Shown: in pieces, positions 26,101 to 35,000 of the stretch
Layout of the letters: each line of letters starts with the position of its first letter
Position numbering within the stretch: the stretch's first letter is position 1
NCBI GenBank assembly: GCA_023150895.1
Contig: JAKLJY010000016.1
Span: 28,244-92,243, forward strand
Origin: Myxococcota bacterium
Lineage (GTDB): Bacteria > Myxococcota_A > Bradymonadia > UBA7976 > UBA1532
Direction of reading: 5' to 3'
Length of the DNA: 64,000 bases
The notes under the pieces: generated by a model
Told to the model about the DNA's origin: nothing
What the model saw: only the letters and a program-made list of their open reading frames with translations
The model's database searches: none
Position numbers and translations under genes: made by a program

Positions 26101-27983
26101 CCGGCTATCGCTGGGACTGGCGCAACGACAACACCTGGGACTTCCCGGGCGGCGCGGCCTACGCGAACGCCGCCACCGCAGCGTACCCGACGAACGACAA
26201 TGGCATCTTCATGAACAAGCTGGAGGTGCGTGACAGCCTCAACGCAACCGCTCAGGTCGTGTTCCAGGTGCGCGTCAACGACGTGAACCCGACGGCCCGG
26301 CCGGGCGGCCCGTACACGGTCGCGCAGGGTGTCGAGCTGATCCTCGACGGGGCTGCCACGACTGCCGGTCACCCGGTCGCCGATCCGCTCCAGACCTTCA
26401 CCTGGAACTTCGGAGATGGCAGCGCGCCCGAGTCGGGCCCGCCCGCCACGCACGCGCAGCGGCCCCACACTTACGCAGAGAACGGCGTGTACACGGTCAC
26501 CCTTCGCGTCGACGACGAGGACAGCTTCCACGTTGCACAGACGACGGTGACCGTGCGCGATGTCGACCCCGTCGTGGACAGCCTCGACCTGCCGGACCCC
26601 GCGTTCGAGATCGCCGGCATGCAGTTCACCATCAATGCCAACGGTGGCTCCGCGGCCGACCCGATCACGCGCGCCGAGTGGGACTTCACGGGGGACGGCG
26701 TGCCGGAGATCGCCGGTCCGTGGCCGGCCTACCGCACCGTCGTCTACGAGTTCGAGACGGATGGGAACTACACGGTGGCGGTGAAGCTGTTCGACAAGGA
26801 CTCCAGCATGTCGTACGGCGAAGCCCTCCCGGTTCGCCAGATCACCATGGACGAGCTCCTCACCGTCGCGCAGCAGCGCATCGACCTCGTCCGCGCCGCC
26901 AATCAGGCGCAGCCTCTCGTCATCCGGGACGTCTCCGCGTCGGACACCGAGGTCGAACACGGCCACTGGGGCGAGACGTACGATCGTCGCGGCGTCACGA
27001 TGCAGGCCTACGCGGCCCTGATGGAGCAGATCGCGAGCGCCCTGTCCCGCGGTCCGGCACAGAACGAGTTCCGCAATCTGCTCTGGGCCATGAGCCGGAC
27101 GGCCCTGCGCGAGATCAATGCGATGCACGACCGTGTCGCGGCCAACCCGCGAGACGCCATCGCCGTCGATTCGATCGAGGTGGCCGAGCGTTCCATCGCT
27201 GCCGCTGCCGGCCTCTACAACGACCCGGACTTCCGCCAGTGGGTGTCGACCTCCGACGACCCCCTCCTGGCTTCGGACCTCATCGGCGCGGTGTTCAACG
27301 CGTACTTCTACCTGGCCGACGCGGAAGATCCGTTCAACCGCTTCGATCTCTTCCCGATGCCGGACATCGATGACGTGCGCACCCGCGTCGCGGCGGCCAA
27401 CGAGGTCAATCAGAACCTCCTGACGGCCCTGAACGAGCTGCTCGCCGACCTCAACGACTACGTCTCCGCCGGCGGGGCGAACGATCCGGCCCCCGGCCAG
27501 GCGGATGTCCAGGCAGCCATCGACGTGCTCGAGAACGACATCATGCCGCTCATGGAACTCGAGCTGAACGTGCTGTGCGCGGACCCCACCTGCATCAACG
27601 ACCAGCAGGCGCTCCACAACGAGCTCTTCCTGATGGACCTGATCAACTCGCTCTACTCGGCGAGCGCCGAGGGCGCCTATGTCCGCAACTGGCAGCACTC
27701 GCTGATGCTCGCGGTGAAGTTCCGCGTCGAGTTGTCGATTCTGCGGGTCGAGTACGCCTGCGGCGCCTTCCAGGCGGTCTCGCAGAACGCGCGCGCCCAG
27801 CAGGCCATCGGCCTGCGCCACGTCGAGAATCGCGACTTCGATCGCGCGCTGAACTACTACCTCTCGAACGAGACGCACTGCCTGATCATCCGGACCTACA
27901 ACACCTGCCTCTCGCCCCTCGACCCTGCCAACGCGCCGCCTGAGCCGTTCCCGCCCGGCATCTGCCCGAACGACGCGCCCTGA
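20124..27983 (+). CDS. Giant secreted PKD-repeat protein with N-terminal alpha-toroid-like domain
   Basis: A protein of 2619 residues. Residues 1-25 are a signal peptide ending in APAAAE. Residues about 150-620 are not PKD: they are aromatic and Gly-rich with repeats like YHWLDGNYHCGYNDGSTTQW, resembling the alpha/alpha-toroid fold of prenyltransferase or squalene-cyclase-like domains. About a dozen PKD-type beta sandwiches follow (for example YEWDINGDGDF and YAWDIGNNGSY), with three Ig-like modules at about 1690-1950. The last 370 residues are helical, without a sorting signal or MYXO-CTERM tail. The ATG at 20124 has GGAGAG upstream. PKD arrays mediate binding at the cell surface. The gene is followed by the PKD/propeller gene in the same direction. 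Confidence 0.88.
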   Translation: MSRAATRAMKWAFVGAMATAAPAAAETVVIVPYAQQNKDLPHPAHSGAPITLKAIVRGLTCDQGYDVTWDVNLDRQYTAADGTVRYGRTQNTLWDIGRTWTVPVVQFDQPQNVGVQVRNVCNNQIYSGSFPLYIYAFQPSNDPRQWTRDQLDIMGSMAVQETLWYLHRQTWFYNNDRGANASTIKGRFGQSYVSMDGTGIWAMTINGHLPAFPPGTIDRRDQNNVAQPLPNGWEVANDRRWNDDPYAETVLRWSNDLTHQAQNYRAVPADDEASTCGYNAQRQAIACNRTASPADGRGWTLAAEGEHSYSQGMQLGGYATLLPALGGIPVQEGQAKGRKYEWLVQQVVDYLGGIQIDGGTGVGGWYYHWLDGNYHCGYNDGSTTQWALVGLESAEVTGRPFGIVVNNRHKYRVAESLVRMIGGDGSAGYRCGYTSNFQLTGGAILGARWLGVHAMPSDNVVPFPNDSGYTRAQLRSVFDRYLEFTRANWNSNSLAAHGGGWTTRLWRGGDPYCGNLNRVYNTDDNAAIRCGNTYAAYSHQKGYRTASPEQTIAGHDWYREFLIYYIRALNRGVDAGNGVGGQYGIHGRLVDNFCNGADGHSVTCAYGAPFMSSSAAGLILTPTIFNPKPVAVARVNGPNSVTATVVEGCVGGNNGTVNLLHDQSFHPNPSASILLYQWDVDASNGLWWENNGQPDFQSNDRAAAFTYRYLRAGVYTATLRVVDNGLNDAQQTKTATVTVTVNAAANVAPTAASGGPYVVEVGGALQLAGTATDGNQACGQQITVAWDLNNANTWNAAAATNGVIAWAALQNLPRAPQTIPLRLRVRDAANSEAISATTITIYPTDPVANGSAVPNPAACNQDITFNGGNSFHPNPNRSIATYEWDVNGDGTYDGGGRNPTFVYRYPAFGTYTVTLRVTDDLGRRNTTQFQVQVNQGNLAPVARTSRANYEVLEGDNLTLDGAGSSDANVACGDSIVAYEWDINGDGDFNDAGVDTTGVRPVIAWGVLNTLRKWADPVTGLPNNTITLRVRDEFGAEARINATITIFQAAPIPVVVQSPNPAPINLVTGFSNPTLNGQESRSPIPNVNIVSWDWDLNDDGVFEVQGRASVEFVKVFNPVPQPNNIPATFVRLQVTDSQGRRANVRYQVVYRVPPTPPTADADPTSPPERNYHILVGQGVALDPRQSFDPDARDFGDYIRTYRWDVNANVNGNADWNVTVNDPNGQQQNVVSNLTWAQLNNFGVNGPGQSTLLLEVEDTTNLRNRDTATLNVYPVNPIAVATANPNPAACGDTITFDGRASDHAHPDIRVVSWAWDLDGDGQYDDGAGQTVTQAFNRFTFNQPIRVGLQVTDSSGNVGTTSLDVSVEAGNHAPVATPGGPYTIVRGDALNLDGRGSLDPDAACGDSIVDYAWDIGNNGSYEVSGANAAQTARTWQQLNDAGVNNVGAYTIALRVRDRFGVQSVSTVQLNVINGPTAAAVAIPGAVACNGEVLFDGSGSRTDAPANDPAFALAAWEWDFDGDGQYETSGATVRRAVAGLGNSVTVRFRVTDASGHRSETQVVVQLNVQNVAPNANAGGPYVTGPVPGGYAPVTLDGRASTDPNMPCDAIGRYLWDADDDGVFGTNDNALFDQAGVRDYEGATVAGFRSPRWNINNVYRVGLQVCDSKNPALCSGTAFANVRVLAEAPPTGEILSPRSSDADFCAGANPFNVSFRVAHPTGAQVTVRARVGGQEVAGPIVVNTNANGTPVDGTIQINPANIAEGLRSLELVFRSGVAAEQVVNAGGNILFDRTGPTVTFGARPAANACYPLNQVPAPEYQVSDMLDPNPEVDQATSEDGCGRTLTVSATDRCGNVGSAARTYLIAEQPEVAINGAAEGALVSSARMTWAVEGPAGCALNIQAFLSRNGAARAAYVANTEIRDPGAYVLTLEMTNCALVQRQIIRTFTVNGPPTADAITAGHVNADPMVPGGYIVAEGGGLQLDASESRPPEAGDSVTGYRWDWRNDNTWDFPGGAAYANAATAAYPTNDNGIFMNKLEVRDSLNATAQVVFQVRVNDVNPTARPGGPYTVAQGVELILDGAATTAGHPVADPLQTFTWNFGDGSAPESGPPATHAQRPHTYAENGVYTVTLRVDDEDSFHVAQTTVTVRDVDPVVDSLDLPDPAFEIAGMQFTINANGGSAADPITRAEWDFTGDGVPEIAGPWPAYRTVVYEFETDGNYTVAVKLFDKDSSMSYGEALPVRQITMDELLTVAQQRIDLVRAANQAQPLVIRDVSASDTEVEHGHWGETYDRRGVTMQAYAALMEQIASALSRGPAQNEFRNLLWAMSRTALREINAMHDRVAANPRDAIAVDSIEVAERSIAAAAGLYNDPDFRQWVSTSDDPLLASDLIGAVFNAYFYLADAEDPFNRFDLFPMPDIDDVRTRVAAANEVNQNLLTALNELLADLNDYVSAGGANDPAPGQADVQAAIDVLENDIMPLMELELNVLCADPTCINDQQALHNELFLMDLINSLYSASAEGAYVRNWQHSLMLAVKFRVELSILRVEYACGAFQAVSQNARAQQAIGLRHVENRDFDRALNYYLSNETHCLIIRTYNTCLSPLDPANAPPEPFPPGICPNDAP

Positions 27984-28064
27984 GTTCGAGCGACCCGTCC
28001 TAGCCTCACAAACCGTCGCTCGTCGCTTGGAATCACCTCGCCAGTCCGGTTAGTCTGGCGTACA

Positions 28065-28087
28065 CGCCGGGTCGTGGACGCCCGGCG
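28065..28087 (+). terminator. Hairpin between the two PKD genes
   Basis: A 7-bp stem CGCCGGG/CCCGGCG with a 9-base loop lies in the 148-base gap between the two PKD genes. No T-tract follows, so it is at most a weak or factor-dependent terminator. It could instead stabilise the downstream transcript. Confidence 0.25.
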
Positions 28088-28131
28088 CGATCCAGTCCCA
28101 CCGCATTTCCGTACCATCGGGGGCAGTTCGC

Positions 28132-31100
28132 ATGCGCGGGTTCCTCGTCGCGATCCCTCTCTCTGTTTTCCCCACGCTGGCGATCGCGGGCGCGAACGAC
28201 GTCAGCGTCGCCATCCTCAGTCCGGCGGGGGGAGGCTGCGTCAACAACGGCGGCGAGCTCTTCTCGGGCGGCGTTCTCGGCGGCCTCGCCGCCCAGCCGA
28301 TTGGTCCGGTGTCCGTGAACCTCCGCCTGACGGACGGCAACGGAAACGGCGCCGCCGATCCCATCACCGTCCGGCTCAGCGTCGACGGTCAGGTGGTCAG
28401 CGAGCACTACTTCCAGGCCGCCGCAGAGGGACAGCCCTTCGAGACCGGTCCCATCCCTGTTTTCACCATCGAGGACGGCGAAAACGTCACCCTCGAGGCG
28501 GAGGCCATCAACGGCGCCTCGACGGCCCGGCAGTCCGTCACGTTCGACCTCGACCGTGAGGCGCCCTCGGTCACGGCCGACGGCAACCTTCCCGATCCCA
28601 TCGTCTGCGCGGCCAATCCGCCCGCGGTGCCCTATACCGTTGCAGACGACTTCGACGCCGCGCCGGATGTCGAGGAGCGTTTCGAGTTCGACGGATGCAA
28701 CGTCCGCCGCATCGTGCGGGTCGCGGACGCCTGCGGCAACGCCCAGGAGGTTTCGGCGTCCAGCCGGCGTCCCCCACCCGATCCCAATGCGATCTCCGTG
28801 TCGTTCGGTGGGGTCGCCGAGGGCGCGCGTGTCGCGACGGCGGCGCTCACCTACGACATTCAGGCGCCCGTCGGATGCGTCGACTCGATTCAATCGAGCG
28901 TCACGCGGGACGGCGAGGGCATCGGACCGGTCATTTACGGCGAAGAGCTCGCCGTCGCGGGCAACTACGACGCGCAGATTTCGGTCTCTTCCTGCGGCGG
29001 ACAGCCCGCGACGGCCCGCCGGCGCTTCACCGTGCTCGCCAAGCCCATCGCCGAGGCCGGCGGTCCCTACCAGTCCGTGCAGAACCAGGCTGTTCGCCTC
29101 TGCGCGACGGACAGCCAGGCGCCCGCCGAACTCGGCGGCATCGTCGGTTACGCGTGGGACATCAACAACGACGGCTACTTCGACGAATACGAGGGCCGCA
29201 CGGCCTGCATCGACTTCGGCGCCGACAAGAACGACGGCGAGTACACCGTTCGCGTTCAGGTGCGCGCGGGCAACGGTACGCAGGCCGAGGACACGGCGAC
29301 GGTGACGATCACCGACGTGACGCCGACCTGCGGCCTCGTCGTGCCGCCGGGCCCCTTCGACGAAGGCGAACTCGTCGACTTCGACGCCACCGGCTCACGT
29401 CCGGGCAACGAGTTCGAGGACATCCTGCTCTACGAGTGGCGCTTCGGCGACGGCTCGCCCGACCAGCTCGCCGCGGGTCTCGGGACGACCCTCCACCGGT
29501 ACGACGCCCCGGGGACCTTCACCTACTCCGTGACTGTCCACGACATCGACTCGAGCTGCACGACCTCCGGGGAGCTCGTCATCCGCGACGTCGCGCCCAT
29601 TTGCGAGGCGGTGAACGCGCTCGGCGCGGACGACCTCTACGAGGGCATGCCCGTCCAGTTCACCGTCGAGGCGGCCCCGGGCAGCTTCTCCGACCCCATC
29701 ACGGGGTACACCTGGTACTACGGCGACTCGCCGTTGCCCGACAATGGCGCGTTCAACTTCGCCCCGACCCACGTCTACCAGGATCAGGGCACGTTCGACA
29801 TCCGCGTGCTGATCGACGATCCGGACTCACAGACCGAATGCCCGGGAACGCAGGTGGTCGTCCAGGATCTCGCGCCGGTCGCGGAGCTCGACGGTCCCCG
29901 AGTGGTCACCGAGGGCGAAGCGGTCACCTTCGACGCGCTCCAGACGCGTGCGGGCGGCCCGGCCGACCCCCTCACGGTCATCAATTGGGACTTCGGCGAC
30001 GGTCAACCGTCGGTCGACGCCGACCCGAACGAACGCCGTCAGGTCCACACATTCGTCGACGACGGCGAGTTCGACGTGATTCTGACGGCCACCGACGAGG
30101 ACAGCGAGGCCACCGCCACGCTCCGCGTCCGCGTCCTCGACGTCGCCCCCGTTGCGGACTTCACCGTCGTCTACGCGCCGGAGCGCGAGAGCGCCGACGA
30201 AGGCGTGGAGATCGAACTCGACGCCACGGCCAGCGCGCCGGGCGCGGCCGAGGATCCCATCGCGGAGTACCGTTGGGACTTCGGTGACGGCGAGACGGCC
30301 GAAGGGCCGGATCTCGACGTCGTCCGCCACGCGTTCCCGGATGACGGCACCTACCTCGTTCGCCTCACGGTCGTCGACGAAGACGGCAGCGTCAGCACGA
30401 CGGAGCGCACCGTCGGCGTCGAGAACGTCGCCCCCGTGGTCCGGATCGAGGTCGAGGAGGACCAGCTCGACGTCAACGTCCCGCACACGTTCACCGCGGT
30501 GGTCGAGGACGTCGACGCGGACTTCCCCCGGGTCGACTGGGACATGGGCGACGACGAGAGTTACGAGAATGCACTCAGCGTCACCCACACCTATCGTGTG
30601 CAGGGCCGCCGGGTCATCACGGTTTCCGTCACGGACGGAGACGGCGGCGTCGCCACCGCCGAAGTCGCCGTGGAGGTCACCCGCGGTCGGCCCCGCTTCG
30701 TCGTCGAGCGCGTCTACCGCGGCCGCGAAGGCGACGCGTTGTCGTTCGAGTTCCAGGTGCTGGCCGCCGAATCCGATCCGGGTGTCTTCGACGGACCGGT
30801 GCAGGTCCCGGTGCCGCAGCTGCCGCCGGGCGCCGAATGGAGCGAACGCCCCGGCGTTCCGGCCGAGGCCTCGAAGACCATTCGCCTCGCCTTCACGCCC
30901 ACCTACGTGGATGCCGGGCGGATCACGCTGCTGCTTCGGGCCGTCGCCCCGAGCGGGCTCACGCGGGACACCGAAGTGACGGTGGAGATCGAAGATGCCG
31001 GCACGCCGTACGCGGCCGCCGTCGCGACGGTCAACGGCGAGGGACGGGTCACGGTGCTCGAATACGGTCGCGATCCCCTCAGCCACGCGCTCGGGCTGCG

Positions 31101-31968
31101 GCCGACAGCCGAGATCCCGGTCGGAGCCGGGATCGGCACGGTCGCCGCGAGCGACGACGGGCGTTGGCTCTTCGTCGCGTCCCCCGCCTCGGGCGGCGTC
31201 GCGGTCATCCGCCTCGGGGACGGTGCGCCGCACTTCGCGCGGTTCATTCGCACGGGCTCCGAGTGCACGGCCGTGACGGCCGGCGACGGCCGGGTGTACG
31301 CCGTCAATGCCGGCGACGCCACGCTCTCCATCATCGACGCCGAGACGCTCAAGGTGATCCGAACGGTAAACCTGGGGCAGATCGGTCGCCCGATGGACGC
31401 CGTCTACCTGCCGGCCGGATTCGACGGCCTCGAGGATGCGCACATCGCCGTCGTGGGCGCGCGAGGCGGCCACATCGCTCTTCTCGACGCGGCGGCCGCA
31501 GAGGCGGGCCGTGGGGACGCGGCCATCAGCGCGAGCCGGCGCCTCGGCGGCGTCCTGCAGCGTGTCGTCGCGGACGCGGAAACCGGCTGGGTGCACGTCG
31601 CCGACGCCAAGACGCGCCGGCTCTACGCCTTTCAGGCCAGCGAGTTCCTTCTCGACGCGGACGGCGCCGAACTGACGGGCACGGCGCTGACCTTCCCGCC
31701 GCAGGATCTCGCCGCCCGGGCGGGGACGGTCTGGGTGGCCTCCACCGGCGGCCTCATCGAACTCGGTGGTGTTGCGCCGCCCGTCGTCCACGCGCGGGAG
31801 ACCTCGCGCACCGTCGAGGCGGTCGGCCCGGCGATCTTCCCGGGGGGCGGCGTGCTGCTCCTCGGGAACCAGGGGCTCGAGCATCGCAACGCCGATCTCG
31901 AGTTGGTGCTGCAGACTTCCGGTCGACCGTCCACCCGGCGGCTGACCACCTTCGTGACCCTTCACTGA
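28132..31968 (+). CDS. Secreted PKD-repeat protein with C-terminal beta-propeller
   Basis: A protein of 1278 residues with a signal peptide (about 1-20, ending TLAIAG). Residues about 25-300 are three Ig-like modules that align with the centre of the giant PKD protein. About six PKD sandwiches follow up to about 860 (for example YAWDINNDGYFDEY, EYRWDFGDGETAEG, and YTWYYGDSPLP). A cadherin/Ig-like domain comes next. The last 320 residues have blades of the YVTN/lactonase beta-propeller type (WLFVASPASGGVAVIRL, GRVYAVNAGDATLSIIDAET, GWVHVADAKTRRLYAF). The ATG at 28132 has GGGGGC upstream. It is probably surface-exposed with the giant protein and shares its transcription direction. Confidence 0.88.
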   Translation: MRGFLVAIPLSVFPTLAIAGANDVSVAILSPAGGGCVNNGGELFSGGVLGGLAAQPIGPVSVNLRLTDGNGNGAADPITVRLSVDGQVVSEHYFQAAAEGQPFETGPIPVFTIEDGENVTLEAEAINGASTARQSVTFDLDREAPSVTADGNLPDPIVCAANPPAVPYTVADDFDAAPDVEERFEFDGCNVRRIVRVADACGNAQEVSASSRRPPPDPNAISVSFGGVAEGARVATAALTYDIQAPVGCVDSIQSSVTRDGEGIGPVIYGEELAVAGNYDAQISVSSCGGQPATARRRFTVLAKPIAEAGGPYQSVQNQAVRLCATDSQAPAELGGIVGYAWDINNDGYFDEYEGRTACIDFGADKNDGEYTVRVQVRAGNGTQAEDTATVTITDVTPTCGLVVPPGPFDEGELVDFDATGSRPGNEFEDILLYEWRFGDGSPDQLAAGLGTTLHRYDAPGTFTYSVTVHDIDSSCTTSGELVIRDVAPICEAVNALGADDLYEGMPVQFTVEAAPGSFSDPITGYTWYYGDSPLPDNGAFNFAPTHVYQDQGTFDIRVLIDDPDSQTECPGTQVVVQDLAPVAELDGPRVVTEGEAVTFDALQTRAGGPADPLTVINWDFGDGQPSVDADPNERRQVHTFVDDGEFDVILTATDEDSEATATLRVRVLDVAPVADFTVVYAPERESADEGVEIELDATASAPGAAEDPIAEYRWDFGDGETAEGPDLDVVRHAFPDDGTYLVRLTVVDEDGSVSTTERTVGVENVAPVVRIEVEEDQLDVNVPHTFTAVVEDVDADFPRVDWDMGDDESYENALSVTHTYRVQGRRVITVSVTDGDGGVATAEVAVEVTRGRPRFVVERVYRGREGDALSFEFQVLAAESDPGVFDGPVQVPVPQLPPGAEWSERPGVPAEASKTIRLAFTPTYVDAGRITLLLRAVAPSGLTRDTEVTVEIEDAGTPYAAAVATVNGEGRVTVLEYGRDPLSHALGLRPTAEIPVGAGIGTVAASDDGRWLFVASPASGGVAVIRLGDGAPHFARFIRTGSECTAVTAGDGRVYAVNAGDATLSIIDAETLKVIRTVNLGQIGRPMDAVYLPAGFDGLEDAHIAVVGARGGHIALLDAAAAEAGRGDAAISASRRLGGVLQRVVADAETGWVHVADAKTRRLYAFQASEFLLDADGAELTGTALTFPPQDLAARAGTVWVASTGGLIELGGVAPPVVHARETSRTVEAVGPAIFPGGGVLLLGNQGLEHRNADLELVLQTSGRPSTRRLTTFVTLH

Positions 31969-32031
31969 GCTGCGGCCACGCGGGCCGCGATGCATGTTTC
32001 ACGGAACGACTCGGGGGCGTGAGTGAACAGG

Positions 32032-35000
32032 ATGAACAAAACGATGCCGAACAACACGATGCGCAGGGCGCTGTGGTCCCTGCTGAGCCTGACCTCGGCG
32101 CTGGCGCTCGGCGCTTGCGGCGACTCGGTCTCGAGCGGCGGCAAGAAGCCCGACGCGGCCTGCGAGGGCTTCGGAGGCTGCGGCGAGGTCCCGGATGCCG
32201 GCGGCGGCAGCGGCGGCGGTGGGGGCTCGGGGGGAGAGCCCGAGCCGGGCCGCTCTTGCCTCGAGGACGACGCCTGCGACCCGTCTCAGTACTGCCAGTT
32301 CGAAGGCGACGCACCGGAGGGCGTCTGTACCCAGGGCTGTCGCGACGATGCCTCGTGCGGGGATGGGAACCGCTGCGACCCGTCGACGCGGGACTGCCTG
32401 TGCACTTCGGACGCCGCCTGCGGCGCCGACGAGTACTGTGATACCGCCGACGGCGCGTGCAAACCGGGTTGTCGTCCCGACGCCGCCGACGCCTGCCCGG
32501 AGGGGCAGACCTGTAACCCGGCGACCCATGAGTGCGAAGGCGGCGCCCCCGGCCAGGCGGTTTGCTGCAGCGCGGACGGCGCGAGCTGCAGCCTCGCCGC
32601 CGACGCGGCCGCCTGCGAAGGGACGTTCGTCGCGCGGCTCACCTCCTGTGAGCCGAACCCGTGCGGCCCCGCCTGCGACGAGGACGCGGACTGCGCCGCG
32701 GAGCGCTACTGCTCCAGCGACGGCACGTGCCAGACGGGCTGCCGCGAGGACGATCCCGCCTCGTGCGGCGAAGGCTTCTCGTGTGACCCCGAGAAGCACA
32801 CCTGTGAGCCGGACGAAGAGGTCCCCTGCGACCCGCAGGACCCGGATGCGTGCCCGGACGGTCAGTTCTGCGATCCCAACACGGGGATGTGCCTCGACGG
32901 CTGCGGGGGCGACGCGGACTGTCCCCCGGGGCAGCACTGCGATGACCAGAACATGTGCGTGCCGAACGACGGCTGCGCCATGGACAACGAGTGCGGTCAG
33001 GGTGAGTACTGCGACCCAGCCTTCGGCTGCCGCGAGTTCTGCGGCGAGAACGGCGACTGCCAGCCCGACGAGTTCTGCGACCTCGGCGACCCCGCCGGCG
33101 GCCGCTGCGTGGCCGGGTGCCGCGACGACGATCAGGACGGCACCAACAACACCCCGGACACGGCCACCGACATCGTCCTGGTGAACAACCACGGCGAGGT
33201 CCGGGGTGCGCTGGTCTGCCCCGACAACCCCGACTTCTATGCGGTCGAGCTTTTCCAGCAGGCGCGCATGCAGGTCACCCTGACCGCGGACGACCCCGCG
33301 ATCGGTGACATCCAGCTGCGCATCTACGAACCGGACGGCCAGACGGTGGCGGCTGAGGCCATCCAGCCGGGCTCGCCCAAGCGCCTTCGGTTCCCGGCGA
33401 TGGGCGGGCAGGGCGCACCCCGCCCGGACACCTACTACATCGAGGTCGTGTCGAGCGACCCCGTCTCCCAGGCGTACAACCTCTCGGTCACCCTGATCGA
33501 CGTCGCCGTCGACGGTGCATGTTTCCCGGACGACAGTGAGTTCGACGACGGCGGCCGGGGCCACAACGCCGCGGTGACCGCCGTCGATCTGGGCTGGAAC
33601 GGTGCCGCGGACGAGACGTTTACGTTCCGGGGCAGCATCTGCAACGGCGACGAGGACTGGTTCACCTTCGACTCGCTGGATGCCAACATGGGCGTCTCCA
33701 TCGAGCTCAACGTCGAGGGGCTCTCCGGCGACGCGGTGATCGAGCTCTACAATGACGTCACTGTCCGCAACCTCGGCAACCCGTCGTTCTCCTCCGGTCC
33801 CGGGGTGGGCGCGGGTGGCACGGTCAGCTACCGCCTCGACGTTCCCCGCGACCAGGCGCAGTTCGGTCCCGGTCAGTGGTACGTCCGCCTCCGCGGCGCA
33901 GATGCGGCGTCCCTGCTCGACGACTACGGCCTCAACATCCAGCTCCTCCGCCCGCGCGCCGGTTGCGAAGACGATGGCGCCGAGCCCAACGGTGCTCCCG
34001 GTGTCGTGACGGACGCCGCCGATCTCGACGTGCTCACCGGCGGTCTCCCGCGCAATGACGATGTCGAGATTCCGGTCGCCGTGCGCCTCTGCCCCCGCGA
34101 AGAAGACTGGTACCGCTTCGAAGCCGAAGACGGCGACCAGATCACCGCCTGGGCGACGAGCCCCTCCCTTGCCGGCCAAGCGATCGTCGAGATTGCAGGC
34201 GCCGACGGCAACGTGCGCGGCATGGGCGGCGAGATGACCCTCGACGGGCAGCCGACGCGTCCCGCCAGCTACAACGGCGCGCGGCCGGGGGTCCACTACC
34301 TCCGGGTGCGCAGCGTCGCCGCCGGCAGCGCCGATCCCTACACGCTCGTCATTCACATCAACCCGACGGCGATGTGCGGTGCGGACGTCGCCGAGGTCGG
34401 GCCGCAAGCGATGCGCAACGACACCTTCGAGGACGCCGTGCTGTTGACGTCCGACGACGTCAATGCCGAGCGGTACGAGTACCTCTCCGGCCTGATTTGT
34501 GACGTCGATGGACCCGATCTCGACTGGTACAAGGTCACCGTGCCGGCCAACGAGCCGCGCGGGTGCATCGAAGCCGCCTTCCAGCCCGCGGATGGCGACC
34601 TTCAGCTCGAGGTCTTCGAGGGCGTCAACGATCCGGACGACGACCGTGCGTGCAATCGGAACGCCGACTGCATGGCGCCCGACGTCCGCGCGTCGCGCCG
34701 GTGTCTCGGCGACGGCAACGTCTGCGGCTGCCTCGACGACGGCGACTGCGACGTCGACGGCGACGGTCTCGACCGGAACGATGGCCGCTGCGTGAACAGC
34801 CGCTGCAAGGTCGCCCTGGCCGACTCCCGCACCGCGGGCATCGAGTTCCTGTCCTTCGAGCCGGGCACCCTGAGCGAGGGCGACAAGTGGATTCTCGTCT
34901 CCGGGCAGAACGGCGGCGAGAACGCCTACAGCCTGAACGTCACCCTCCACGGCGCCCGGCCCGAGTGCGCGCCGGACTGGCGCGAGATCGACCAGCCCAA

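Noticed and set aside
19956..27878. A 2640-residue open frame antisense to the PKD giant
   Set aside because: It has no family motif and only Val/Asp/Arg-rich composition. The sense strand encodes a clear PKD protein with signal peptide and Shine-Dalgarno, and the antisense frame is expected from high third-position GC.
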